Shown here: piece by piece, positions 8,801 through 16,275 of the stretch
How positions within the stretch are numbered: the first letter of the stretch is position 1
Layout: every line of letters starts with the position of its first letter
Assembly (NCBI GenBank): GCA_031553435.1
Contig: JAVBLQ010000057.1
Span: forward strand, 1 to 30,185
DNA from: JAVBLQ01 sp031553435
Lineage (GTDB): Bacteria > Bacteroidota > Bacteroidia > Bacteroidales > Azobacteroidaceae
Direction: 5' to 3'
DNA length: 30,185 nucleotides
Translations under genes and position numbers: made by a program
The notes under the pieces: generated by a model
What the model was told of the DNA's origin: nothing
Database searches by the model: none
What the model saw: only the letters and a program-made list of their open reading frames with translations

Positions 8801-11487
8801 TCCAGGTTTTTCCGGTCGACCGGTTTTCCATCGGCAGAAAGGGTAACTACATCAAATGAGTGATCGGAATCGGTTTCTATATACCTGTCATCTGCATTAT
8901 TGAAATTGATTCCCACATAACTGGCAAATGGGGCAAAAGGTATGGTTTGCGAATAAATACTGGCATCGCCACCTGGTTCAAATACACGACAAACAATGTT
9001 GGCGCGAAGCATGCCCGGAGCATTTTTTGCAGGAGGTATTTTTGCGGTGAAGTTTACATTTCCTTCTTCATTCAAAATTCCGTCAAACAATTCCAACTGA
9101 TCGGTTGTAAAATTCGTGGCAGGATTGTTGAAAATATATTTTTCATAACCTTTGAACTGAGTGTTTGTTTTGTTCAAAGTCATTTCCACTTTTGCTTTCA
9201 GATTGCGGGCGATTGCTCCGGTGAGCCAGGCCGAATTCAGTGACGCATCTACATCTCCCTTAAAAGCATCTATTCTGCTGCCTTTGAAATCAAGGTTAAT
9301 CTTTAGCCTATTAGGTTTGATAGTTTCTATTCTCAATGATTTATGGAAAGTGGCGCCTCCTACTTTTACATAAGCATTCCACAAACCGGTCGGGTCTTCC
9401 TGTTTGGTTGGAATATTGAAAGCATATAGTCCATTCACACCGTTGGTTGACACCACTTTACTATAGAATTGTCCACGGGGATTATAAACTTCAATGGAAA
9501 CGGGATGATCAGATGGAATTTTTTGTTGACGATCTTCTAACATAAAGCTGATGTGTAAAGTATCACCCGGTCGCCAAACGCCTCTCTCTCCATAAACAAA
9601 GCCTTTCAAGCCTTTTTTGATTTCTTTTCCTCCGACATCAAAACGGCTCAGGGATTTATCTTCACCATCCGCCAGTCTCAGGTAAGTTTTTTGTTGATTG
9701 GCTTCGGCCACAACGGCAAAAGGTTTTCCTTTGACATCCATTTCTGCAAAACCGTCGCCATCGGTTTTGGCATTACCGATTTGTTGTAATTGGAAATTGT
9801 AGGCTTTCAACTCAACATCTTTCATTGGAGTTGCGGTCAGAATGTCATTGACTGTCAACCAAAGTTTTTGATCCGTACTGGCTTTGGCAATGATTCCGAT
9901 ATTGGAAGCAAGCACATTACAAGCTGCTTTCCTGCTGGAAACCATATAGTAAGAAGCGTGACAAGGGTTTTCTGTTTGCTCCCAATCATATACTTCCCAA
10001 TCTATATCTCCTGAATCCCAGTAGTAAGTAGATGTCTTATCCCATTCGGCTTCTTCTTCCTCAGATATTTCTTCAGAGTTGATTCTGGTAAGAGATTCAT
10101 CATAAGAAGACGAGGTTGTATTTGTTTCATTTCCTCCACAAGGATAAACGGAATATGATTGATTGAAAGAAAGTTCTATCCGATAAATCGCTCCGGGCTG
10201 ACGTTTGATAATGTTTGCCAGATCGATGGAATAATTTTCCCATATATGTAAATTTTTGGACGGATCACTATCCAGATGAAGCGTTTTCTTATAAATCAAC
10301 CTTCCGGAACGCCGCAATTCATTCGAACCGTCCAAACCGTTGGATTGCATGAACATCAAGACATTATTTTCAAAAATCTGAACCACTTTTACATCAACAG
10401 CCTTTATATTCACGGCCCTGAATGGTAAAATCAGATTTTTGGAATCCGGCAGAATAGTGCCCGAATATGGAATCTCGACCGCAGGTTTCAACGATTCAAG
10501 TGCCAAAGAAATCGTGGACGATTGAGACAGTGTTTTTCCTGTACTACTTCTGATTCCTTGATCAATCTTCAGTGTCACATTCTTTACGGAAGTTTGTTCG
10601 AAGAAAATGTTGACTTTATTTCCTTCCATCTGAAAAACAGTAGAACTTAATTCCGGAATAGAAATCAATCCTCTTAAATCCTGGGACTGGGAAATCGGCT
10701 CAGAAAAAACGACCTGTATTCCATTTTCAGGTTCGCTGATAGAACTTGCCGAAACATATTTGAATGGCATTGTGCCCGGGATAATCACTTCTCTGGTTTC
10801 AAATTTATCTATATTGACAAATTTACCATCGCCATTGATTGTTAATGTAATATCGCTTTCTCCTCTTTTTATCCCGGATACAACAAATTCAAACACTTTC
10901 AAATCCTGAGTAGGCTTAAGGTCGATTGTTACATTTTGATTATCATCGGTTTTGGCAGAGAGCATTTTTTTTACCTGATTGAGATCCGGAACATCGCTGA
11001 ATTGGATTTTTCCACTCACAGATGCCGATTTCGGATCGGATGCCGTAACATCGAATTCCGAAGTCTGAATAGCAAAGTCTTGTGCAATCACACGAAAAGA
11101 GAATGGAAATTCGGATAATTTTTTATCCACATCATTCACTACTTTTTTCAGTTTGAAAGTAACATTGTATAATTCTCCCTGTTTCAATTGTCCTGAATCC
11201 GGCACAAACTCGATGGTTTTATTATTCACCCAATAAGCTTTTCCTTTCAGGGACGGGGAAAAATCAAACAACTTATCTTTTATCTCTGCGTGCAATTCTA
11301 CGGAAGATTTTTCCTGTGCAAACTCTATTTTAATTGTTGAACCTGTTGAAATAAGGCCTCCGGTATAAGCGCTGATATACGGGGCGTATTCGGAAGACGG
11401 AATGATTTCTTTGTTTTGTCTGCAGGAAAAAAGTGTGATTGTCAATGCAACAACCAACATGGCCAAGTAAAGGAATTTCTGTTTCAT
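5866..11487 (-). CDS. Bacterial alpha-2-macroglobulin family lipoprotein (YfhM-like, MG2 domain)
   Basis: This 1873-residue protein has a lipoprotein signal ending LTITLFSC with the lipidated Cys at residue 22, so it should be attached to a membrane and face the periplasm. A series of macroglobulin beta-domains follows, with an acidic, aromatic insertion near residues 465-510. The thioester-type motif YCSEQ is intact (Cys1408), followed by the alpha-helical thioester domain (roughly 1400-1650) and a C-terminal receptor-binding-like beta domain. Bacterial macroglobulins are thought to trap attacking proteases and often pair with PBP1C, which repairs the wall. Here dinD separates the two genes. 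A TAnnTTTG-type box lies about 50 bases upstream of the start. Confidence 0.93.
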   Translation of the reverse strand: MKQKFLYLAMLVVALTITLFSCRQNKEIIPSSEYAPYISAYTGGLISTGSTIKIEFAQEKSSVELHAEIKDKLFDFSPSLKGKAYWVNNKTIEFVPDSGQLKQGELYNVTFKLKKVVNDVDKKLSEFPFSFRVIAQDFAIQTSEFDVTASDPKSASVSGKIQFSDVPDLNQVKKMLSAKTDDNQNVTIDLKPTQDLKVFEFVVSGIKRGESDITLTINGDGKFVNIDKFETREVIIPGTMPFKYVSASSISEPENGIQVVFSEPISQSQDLRGLISIPELSSTVFQMEGNKVNIFFEQTSVKNVTLKIDQGIRSSTGKTLSQSSTISLALESLKPAVEIPYSGTILPDSKNLILPFRAVNIKAVDVKVVQIFENNVLMFMQSNGLDGSNELRRSGRLIYKKTLHLDSDPSKNLHIWENYSIDLANIIKRQPGAIYRIELSFNQSYSVYPCGGNETNTTSSSYDESLTRINSEEISEEEEAEWDKTSTYYWDSGDIDWEVYDWEQTENPCHASYYMVSSRKAACNVLASNIGIIAKASTDQKLWLTVNDILTATPMKDVELKAYNFQLQQIGNAKTDGDGFAEMDVKGKPFAVVAEANQQKTYLRLADGEDKSLSRFDVGGKEIKKGLKGFVYGERGVWRPGDTLHISFMLEDRQQKIPSDHPVSIEVYNPRGQFYSKVVSTNGVNGLYAFNIPTKQEDPTGLWNAYVKVGGATFHKSLRIETIKPNRLKINLDFKGSRIDAFKGDVDASLNSAWLTGAIARNLKAKVEMTLNKTNTQFKGYEKYIFNNPATNFTTDQLELFDGILNEEGNVNFTAKIPPAKNAPGMLRANIVCRVFEPGGDASIYSQTIPFAPFASYVGINFNNADDRYIETDSDHSFDVVTLSADGKPVDRKNLEYKVYKVKWSWWWQNNDESFESYVNNTSIEPVLSGNLSTVNGKAKINFRINYPEWGRYLIYVKDRDGGHATGGLVYVDWPAERGRSDKSDPSGLTMLTFSTNKTSYEVGEEVTVLIPSAAAGNALIALENGSSVIKRDWVAVSEGNDTKYKFKVTEEMAPNFYIHISLLQPHAQTVNNLPIRMYGVVPVFVTNKNSELTPQISMPKVLRPETEFAVKVSEKNGKEMSYTLAIVDDGLLDLTNFKTPDPWSEFYAREALGVKTWDMYDYVIGAFAGKFGSLFSIGGDEDMKPSNQKANRFKPVVKFIGPFSLKKGATATHKIKLPMYVGSVRAMVVAGQNGAYGKAEKTVPVRSPLMVLSTLPRVISTVEEIQLPVNVFAMENGVNNVTVKVETSGKLKITDGTSKSLKFSKPGDDLVYFTVKSGTKTGVEKVKVTATGGGHTATETIEIDVRNPNPPVITLEDKLLGAGKTEEFSYNLSERSDENWVKMEVSRIPSVDISRRFDYLYDYQHYCSEQLTSKAFPLLFISQFKDLSSQESEMIKKNVQEAIKNLYGRQLSDGGFVYWPGQSSASEWITTYAGNFLVEAQSKGYEVNPGVINKWKNFQRKAAQNWTFNYDEKNNMYYYESDLQQAYRLYTLALAGSPELGAMNRMKEMKNISIQAKWRLAAAYAIDGKKKAAGEIIFNIQTTIPKYNYSWTYGSSSRDDAMILETMVLMGNMQNAFRQAQQVSRNMSSEYYFSTQSTAFSLVAMGRLAEKNTQGSIEFDWTLNGKVQKSIITAKSVYQISIPTDVLNGKISIRSKSKGDLYVSITSKTKPINDTLPAVANNLQIDVTYTDLKGKPIDVTELKQGTDFIAEVRVTNISGTTDYENIALTQIMPSGWEIFNERMVDHENESAGSSPDFTYQDIRDDRVLTYFDLGTGTTNYYYYRTMPKVKTFKIRLQAAYIGTFTLPAIQCEAMYNTDTQARTTAGIVKVVR

Positions 11488-11536
11488 GCTATTCTTTTTA
11501 GGAATTGGATAATATTTTGTAATTGACTTGAAAAGA

Positions 11537-11544
11537 CAAAACTA
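11537..11544 (-). promoter_or_regulatory. -7 promoter box for the macroglobulin gene
   Basis: On the minus strand TAGTTTTG matches TAnnTTTG and lies 49 bases before the macroglobulin ATG. No exact TTTG was found at the usual -33 distance. Confidence 0.4.
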
Positions 11545-11635
11545 CAACATAATATTTTTATTTTAACGCTTTTCAACCTTAAACAATGTTTTTTATTCAA
11601 CGCCAATTACAATAAGTACATAGTTAAAATTAACT

Positions 11636-11666
11636 TTTGAAATGCACCTATGAATATTTATCTTTG
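11636..11666 (+). promoter_or_regulatory. Consensus Bacteroidota promoter, -33 TTTG and -7 TATCTTTG
   Basis: TTTG (11636-11639) and TATCTTTG (11659-11666) are separated by 19 bases, the expected spacing. Transcription would start near 11673, well before the ABC operon's own promoter, and would cover the 35-codon frame at 11709. Confidence 0.5.
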
Positions 11667-11708
11667 TTTCATCAATAAACCTCACAAATTTTCATTATTT
11701 ACAAAACT

Positions 11709-11816
11709 ATGAACAGAAAAAACAAAAAGAAGAACAAAAGAATAAAGGGTATCAAATTTCTGAATCAGAACCTTTATTCGCAAACATCGTTCACAGAATT
11801 ACACATGGAAGTCTGA
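11709..11816 (+). CDS. Possible small basic protein, 35 residues
   Basis: The frame begins MNRKNKKKNKRIKG and ends TELHMEV. The first 17 residues are mostly lysine, arginine and asparagine, giving a strongly basic N terminus. It starts with ATG about 36 bases downstream of the predicted start site of the consensus promoter at 11636-11666. I do not recognise it, and it could be chance coding inside an untranslated leader or a small RNA. It ends about 100 bases before the ABC gene, in front of that operon's separate promoter. No terminator is visible between them. Confidence 0.3.
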   Translation: MNRKNKKKNKRIKGIKFLNQNLYSQTSFTELHMEV

Positions 11817-11846
11817 TTATTTAATTGTTAAAAAATATTAATCCGT

Positions 11847-11876
11847 CTTGTATTTCAAATATCATCTTTATATTTG
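11847..11876 (+). promoter_or_regulatory. Promoter of the ABC/GntR operon
   Basis: TATATTTG (11869-11876) matches TAnnTTTG, with a partial -33 element CTTG (11847-11850) 18 bases upstream. The transcript would start near 11883, inside the operator that follows directly. Confidence 0.6.
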
Positions 11877-11902
11877 TAGTGTAATAGTATTCTAATACAC
11901 TA
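11877..11902. promoter_or_regulatory. Predicted operator for the YtrA-type GntR repressor
   Basis: This is a near-palindrome with outer arms TAGTGTA (11877-11883) and TACACTA (11896-11902) and mostly symmetric centre. The outer arms resemble the AGTGTA...TACACT sites described for YtrA of Bacillus. It overlaps the expected transcription start of the operon that ends with a YtrA-like regulator, so repression by that regulator is the simple reading. Confidence 0.6.
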
Positions 11903-11918
11903 AAAAACAAATACAATT

Positions 11919-12755
11919 ATGGTTAATATTTCAAATCTTACATTCAAATACAAAAAGACAATACCTCTTTTTGAAAATTTGAATCTTGAGTTATATCCGG
12001 GCCATATTTATGGATTGATGGGTATGAATGGTTCCGGTAAATCTACTTTGTTGCATATTCTGAGTGGTTTGCTTTCTCCTTGTTCAGGTAAAATCTCTGT
12101 TTATGATCGTATTCCGATGAAACGTGAGATCAATTTTTTACAAGATTTTTTCCTGATGCCCGAAGAATTTTATCTTCCTGATATTTCGATAGAAAAATAT
12201 GCATCTCTCTACGCTTCATTTTATCCGAAGTTTGACAGGGAATTGTTAAACAGAATTCTTGTTGAATTTAAAGTGGAAAAAACTCATAAAATGCAGAAAA
12301 TGTCGATGGGTCAAAGAAAAAAAGCATTCATGGCATTTGCTTTGGCAACTCAGACCCGGGTTCTGTGGATGGATGAACCGACTAACGGGCTGGATATCCC
12401 ATCCAAATCACAATTCCGGAAAATCATTGCATCTCTTGCAACAGATGATAAGATCATTGTCATTTCCACCCATCAGGTCAGAGATCTGGATAATCTGATA
12501 GATTCTATGATTGTGCTGAACGACAACCGGATTGTATTTAATGAGAATCTGAACGATGTTTCCACAAAACTAAGCTTTATGACTTACAGTGATTACGAAA
12601 AACCGCAGAACATTTTGTATGACGAACCCAGTTTTGCCGGAGGAAATGCAATAATCGCGAATAATAGCGAACATCCGACTCGCGTTGATATGGAGCTTTT
12701 GTTCAATGCCATCGTTTGTGATAAAAATAAGATTGCTAATCAATTTAATGCTTAA
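11919..12755 (+). CDS. ABC transporter ATP-binding protein
   Basis: A 278-residue ATPase subunit with Walker A GMNGSGKST (35-43), signature MSMGQ (128-132), Walker B VLWMDEP (Asp152, Glu153) and switch His185 (STHQ). The C-terminal 90 residues are not part of the core ATPase. Subfamily and context (a YtrA regulator and one permease) point to a YtrB/CcmA-like exporter ATPase, as found in envelope-stress and antibiotic-response operons; the substrate is unknown. It is the first gene of a tight operon: two bases separate its stop from the permease start. Confidence 0.9.
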   Translation: MVNISNLTFKYKKTIPLFENLNLELYPGHIYGLMGMNGSGKSTLLHILSGLLSPCSGKISVYDRIPMKREINFLQDFFLMPEEFYLPDISIEKYASLYASFYPKFDRELLNRILVEFKVEKTHKMQKMSMGQRKKAFMAFALATQTRVLWMDEPTNGLDIPSKSQFRKIIASLATDDKIIVISTHQVRDLDNLIDSMIVLNDNRIVFNENLNDVSTKLSFMTYSDYEKPQNILYDEPSFAGGNAIIANNSEHPTRVDMELLFNAIVCDKNKIANQFNA

Positions 12756-12757
12756 AA

Positions 12758-13561
12758 ATGATGAAAACTACATTTGATATTCGCCGGTTTTTCAAACTGT
12801 TTGTCAATGATTTTGTATTGAACTATAAAAAATATGGTTTAATACTGGTTGTGCTGGCAGCATTGACAACACTCATGTTCATTTTTGCGACATTAATTAA
12901 TGAGAAGATTGAGACCTCGATGATTCTAGGACTCGCTATCATTGGCATTATGAATGTTCAGGGTGTATATACTTCAATGATTTGGAAAGATTTCAGCTCC
13001 AAAACAGGGACAATTGCTTTATTGACCACGCCTGTACACAAATCAGAAATATTCTTTCAGAGATTCATTTCCTGCTTTGTTATTTTACCGGCGTTATATA
13101 TTCTTTATATCTGGCTCATTTTGGGTTTGGCAATCGAATACAATTATATTCAACATTTAAGTAATGGTTTTGAACCTGATTCCTATAAGGCAACTGTATG
13201 TGGAACATTGAAAGACTTTTTTTCTCAAAAAGAGGCTCTTTATGTTTTGATTTGCTCTTGGTTTTTTGTTGCTTCTGCATTCTTTTGGGGAGCTTTACGC
13301 TTCCGGAAATATATTTTTCTAAAAACAGTTGCATATTGGTTTGTTGCTATTTTTAGCCTGTGGCCGATCTCTATTTTCCTTAGATTGCTTATTACCGGAA
13401 AATATAGTGCGGAAATTGTTCCTTTGTTTGCTTATAAAAATGAGAACCTGGATTTTTTCCTTATGGAATATTGTACTCATTATTATATGTATTTGACAGG
13501 CTTTGTTTGCCTTTCTTTGATCACTATTTCTTATTTCAAACTTAAAGAAAAAACAGTATGA
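12758..13561 (+). CDS. ABC transporter permease
   Basis: This 267-residue integral membrane protein has about six hydrophobic segments, including YGLILVVLAALTTLMFIFAT (about 27-46) and WFFVASAFFWGAL (about 169-181). It is the membrane partner of the preceding ATPase and lacks an ATPase domain itself. Sequence motifs alone do not give a substrate. Its stop overlaps the GntR start codon (ATGA), which indicates coupled translation. Confidence 0.8.
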   Translation: MMKTTFDIRRFFKLFVNDFVLNYKKYGLILVVLAALTTLMFIFATLINEKIETSMILGLAIIGIMNVQGVYTSMIWKDFSSKTGTIALLTTPVHKSEIFFQRFISCFVILPALYILYIWLILGLAIEYNYIQHLSNGFEPDSYKATVCGTLKDFFSQKEALYVLICSWFFVASAFFWGALRFRKYIFLKTVAYWFVAIFSLWPISIFLRLLITGKYSAEIVPLFAYKNENLDFFLMEYCTHYYMYLTGFVCLSLITISYFKLKEKTV

Positions 13562-13947
13562 GTATACAATTCGGTGATTCACAAGCGATATATCTGCAAA
13601 TAGCAGATTTTATCGGAGAGAATATACTCAAAGGTTTCTGGAAACCTCAGGAGCGTATTCCTTCGATTCGGGAACTGGCTGTTGAAGTAGAAGTCAATCC
13701 CAATACGGTGATGAGAACCTATGAGTTTTTACAAAATGAAGGCATTATTTTTAATAAAAGGGGAATCGGTTATTTTGTCTCTGACGAAGCAATTCCACTG
13801 ATTATAAAAGACAGAAAATCACGTTTTATCCAACAACAATTGCCCGATTTTTTTAAGAACATCTCTTTATTGAACATCTCTATGGGAGAAATTACAAATC
13901 TATACAACGAATATTTAAAAAATAAGATAAAGGAGGAACCTAAATGA
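13558..13947 (+). CDS. GntR family transcriptional regulator, YtrA subfamily
   Basis: The 129-residue protein has an N-terminal winged helix-turn-helix starting SQAIYLQIADFIGENILKG. It carries the GntR hallmark region RIPSIRELAVEVEVNPNTV and MRTYEFLQNEGIIFNKRGIG. Only a short helical tail follows, the YtrA hallmark, in place of a large ligand-binding domain. Such proteins normally repress their own ABC operon; the near-palindrome at 11877-11902 on the operon promoter is the likely target. The start overlaps the permease stop by four bases and the end overlaps the next start by four. Confidence 0.9.
   Translation: MSIQFGDSQAIYLQIADFIGENILKGFWKPQERIPSIRELAVEVEVNPNTVMRTYEFLQNEGIIFNKRGIGYFVSDEAIPLIIKDRKSRFIQQQLPDFFKNISLLNISMGEITNLYNEYLKNKIKEEPK
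13930..13936 (+). promoter_or_regulatory. Strong Shine-Dalgarno sequence before the gene at 13944
   Basis: AAGGAGG lies 7 bases before the ATG. It is notable because most genes in this window have no such motif, as is usual in Bacteroidota. It lies inside the GntR coding sequence. Confidence 0.65.
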
Positions 13948-14840
13948 AACTTTCCACTAAACTATCCATAGGATTATTAGGGATCATACTGATACTAATT
14001 ATCATCCAAATCGTATATGGTGAGCGTGTTACAAATGATTTGATTTCTTTGAGAGAAAATGAGTCAATAGAAACTTTGTCTGGCTTGAAAACCATGAAAG
14101 AACAGCCTGTTGAGCCATTTAATGAAATTGAGATAAGTGAAACTCCCGTGAAAATACTGAAGGGGGATAAGTATACTGTTTTTTATGGAACTTACATGAA
14201 AAATCTTCAGATCAAACAGGAAAAAGGTAAATTAATTATCAACTCAACAGATAATAATATGATTAAAAATCCGGTTTATATTTATTTGCCTCAGGATCCA
14301 TCTGTGATTAATTTTCATCACTCTTCCATAAGTTCTGAAATTCGTGGATTTGAAGGGAAAAACACACAAATCAATTGCAGTTACGGAGCTCAGAACATTG
14401 TTACAGATCTTATTTTTTTGAATATCAAGCAAAAAGATAATTATTCCAGTTTCCGTATTATCGGAAAGGATTTGTCAGACACTACAATGAGGAGAATTAA
14501 TGCAAAATCTGAAAACAGCCGGTTTAATCTTAAAAACGAAAATCTGAGAACAGATCTGGATATGCAGTTGGATCAATCTTCTTTTCATCTTAATTATGAC
14601 ACTACAGATTCGATAAATAATAATATCAGGATTAAAGGAACAGTTAATTCATCCTCTTCAATAATTCATTCATATAAACCGGAAAAGAAGGATATGATTT
14701 TGTATTGTGATACTTTTCTTTTGGATATAAAAGGATTTGATCCCGGCCAATCATATACTATTGAGATTCCCAATATCACAGGTGCAAAGGAATACTCTAT
14801 TCAAAAGTCAGATAATGTGAGCATTATAAATCTGAAATAA
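13944..14840 (+). CDS. Membrane-anchored protein of unknown function in the GntR/ABC operon
   Basis: I do not recognise a named family with confidence. The 298-residue protein has an N-terminal hydrophobic segment (about 8-24) that is a signal anchor or signal peptide. The rest is a beta-rich, asparagine- and serine-rich extracytoplasmic domain. The start of that domain, FNEIEISETPVKILKGDKY, resembles the opening of GIN/DUF2807- or DUF4097-type putative adhesin domains common in Bacteroidota. Its ATG overlaps the GntR stop and it has a strong ribosome-binding site. It therefore belongs to the regulated ABC operon and may act at the envelope with the transporter. Confidence 0.75.
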   Translation: MKLSTKLSIGLLGIILILIIIQIVYGERVTNDLISLRENESIETLSGLKTMKEQPVEPFNEIEISETPVKILKGDKYTVFYGTYMKNLQIKQEKGKLIINSTDNNMIKNPVYIYLPQDPSVINFHHSSISSEIRGFEGKNTQINCSYGAQNIVTDLIFLNIKQKDNYSSFRIIGKDLSDTTMRRINAKSENSRFNLKNENLRTDLDMQLDQSSFHLNYDTTDSINNNIRIKGTVNSSSSIIHSYKPEKKDMILYCDTFLLDIKGFDPGQSYTIEIPNITGAKEYSIQKSDNVSIINLK

Positions 14841-14865
14841 ATTACTCATTACTCTGTAACCGAAT

Positions 14866-14945
14866 TTCAATATCCATAGTCTTATCTGTACAAACGAATT
14901 AATTAAGAATATTAACTACTAAAAATAAAGATTATGGATATCGAA
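14866..14945 (+). promoter_or_regulatory. Leader that can pair with the DUF6249 start codon
   Basis: TTCAATATCCAT (14866-14877) is complementary to ATGGATATCGAA (14934-14945) at 11 of 12 positions, including the whole start codon, with a 56-base loop. If both are transcribed, the helix would hide the start codon. The function is inference. Confidence 0.35.
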
Positions 14946-15284
14946 GGAATTTTGGCAATTATTTGTGCCGTAGGATTACCCATAGGAGGCGGACTCTATC
15001 TGGCATTCAAAGTTAATCAGTCAAAACATGCGGAAAAAATGGCCATGATAGAGCGCGGACTGGTTGAAGAAGACAAACCTAAACCCAAAAATACAGGTGA
15101 AATGCTGAAAAGAGGCTTACTGATGATAGGTCTGGCAATCGGAGGACTTTTAGGTTTTTGGGTCGCAGAAAGTTTTTATACACGCCAATCATATTGGCTG
15201 ATTATCGGATTATTTATGATGCTTTTCGGCGGAATCGCTACAGCTGTTTCATATATAATTTTATCCCACAAAAATAAAAACTAA
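14934..15284 (+). CDS. Small membrane protein, DUF6249-like
   Basis: This 116-residue protein has three hydrophobic segments: about residues 5-24, 62-82 and 88-109. Between the first and second lies a charged cytoplasmic-looking stretch with KHAEKMAMIERGL, a pattern I associate with DUF6249 proteins found beside ECF sigma factors in Bacteroidota. The molecular function is unknown. The gene sits between the GntR/ABC operon and the sigma factor gene, 93 bases after the former and 50 before the latter, with a small 7-base-period hairpin after its stop codon. It may be part of the sigma factor's regulatory unit. Confidence 0.75.
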   Translation: MDIEGILAIICAVGLPIGGGLYLAFKVNQSKHAEKMAMIERGLVEEDKPKPKNTGEMLKRGLLMIGLAIGGLLGFWVAESFYTRQSYWLIIGLFMMLFGGIATAVSYIILSHKNKN

Positions 15285-15312
15285 GAACTTAGTTCTTAAT
15301 TCTTAATTTCAT
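15282..15312. repeat. Seven-base-period hairpin, locus A
   Basis: TAAGAAC (15282-15288) pairs with GTTCTTA (15292-15298), followed by the further units ATTCTTA and ATTTCAT in the same 7-base register. It overlaps the stop codon of the membrane protein gene and lies 23 bases before the sigma factor gene. Confidence 0.6.
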
Positions 15313-15334
15313 AAATCCATAGATAGAAAAAGCA

Positions 15335-15901
15335 ATGGAAGAAATGCAAATTATCAAACAAATTTTGGCAGGAAATGCAAATGCTTTTGCAGTTCTGGTC
15401 CAAAAATACCAGGATATGGCATTCTCCATTGCTTTTCGAATATTGGGAAATACGGAAGATGCGGAAGAGACTGTCCAAGACTCATTTGTGAAGGCATACA
15501 GATACCTTTCGTCTTTCAAAGGCGATTCCAAATTTTCAACCTGGCTTTACCAGATAGTATATAATACATCGATAACCAAAAGCAAAACACAGTTTCAAAC
15601 TACTTCCTACGAAGATTACATGCAATCAAATGAACACGATTCTTTGGACGAAACAAACGGATTGCATTATCTGGAAATGTCAGACCGGAAAGAAATCATC
15701 CGGAAAGTTTTGGAAGAAATGCCGAAAGATGAAAGTGTTTTATTAACTTTGTATTATCTCGAAGAATCCAATGTGTCGGAAATTGTGGAAATCACCGGAT
15801 TCACCGAGTCAAACGTAAAAATAAAACTATTCAGAGCCCGTAAACGATTTTATGAGCTGTTGAAAGTATATATGAAAGACGAATTAAAAATTTTACTATG
15901 A
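15335..15901 (+). CDS. ECF-type RNA polymerase sigma factor
   Basis: The 188-residue protein contains sigma region 2 (about 20-85), with YQDMAFSIAFRILGNTEDAE, ETVQDSFVKAYR and FSTWLYQIVYN. Sigma region 4 (about 125-180) has the helix-turn-helix VSEIVEITGFTESNVKIKLFRARKRF. There is no region 1 or 3, which defines the extracytoplasmic-function group. A start at the second Met (codon 4) is equally possible. It overlaps the next gene by four bases, and that gene looks like its anti-sigma factor, so it is probably kept at the membrane until a signal releases it. Target promoters cannot be read here. Confidence 0.93.
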   Translation: MEEMQIIKQILAGNANAFAVLVQKYQDMAFSIAFRILGNTEDAEETVQDSFVKAYRYLSSFKGDSKFSTWLYQIVYNTSITKSKTQFQTTSYEDYMQSNEHDSLDETNGLHYLEMSDRKEIIRKVLEEMPKDESVLLTLYYLEESNVSEIVEITGFTESNVKIKLFRARKRFYELLKVYMKDELKILL

Positions 15902-16275
15902 ACACAAATAATATCGAACCGGATAAAAATTTGACAAAGCTGCTTCGCGAAGCAGAAATAAAAGCCCCGAAAGGCTTGTCAAATAAAATCATGCAAAGGA
16001 TTTTTGCAGAACAACGAAATACCATGCCGGTCAAAAAGATTTTTGTCCGCAAAGACTTTCCCTGGCTGAATATACTTCTCGGACTAGGAATGGGATTGCT
16101 GATTTTGTTAGGAATAAATTTGGCTTTTGGAAGTAATTTCAATGTTAATATACCCCAGATCAAAACCCTAGATCAGGATTTATTTCAATATATCCTTCCG
16201 GTAATCAGTGTTATTGGAATTTACTTTTTATATGAGCAATTGGATAAATATCTGACGATGAAAAAAATGAATTGA
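15898..16275 (+). CDS. Probable anti-sigma factor, two-helix membrane protein
   Basis: This 125-residue protein starts in the ATGA overlap with the sigma gene. The cytoplasmic N terminus (about 1-55) includes APKGLSNKIMQRIFAEQ, a short pattern I have seen in anti-sigma-like proteins encoded next to ECF sigma factors in Bacteroidota. Two membrane helices follow, at about 57-77 and 97-113, with a short periplasmic loop. No zinc-binding HxxxCxxC motif is visible, so it is not a classic ZAS-type anti-sigma. The assignment rests mainly on gene order and topology. Confidence 0.6.
   Translation: MNTNNIEPDKNLTKLLREAEIKAPKGLSNKIMQRIFAEQRNTMPVKKIFVRKDFPWLNILLGLGMGLLILLGINLAFGSNFNVNIPQIKTLDQDLFQYILPVISVIGIYFLYEQLDKYLTMKKMN

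Larger units (their letters stand above)
11488..11918. other. 431-base divergent intergenic region
   Basis: This gap lies between the macroglobulin gene (-) and the ABC operon (+). It holds a minus-strand -7 box for the macroglobulin gene, a well-spaced plus-strand promoter at 11636-11666, a possible 35-codon gene, and the promoter and operator of the ABC/GntR operon. No tRNA, known riboswitch fold or long repeat was seen. Confidence 0.7.
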
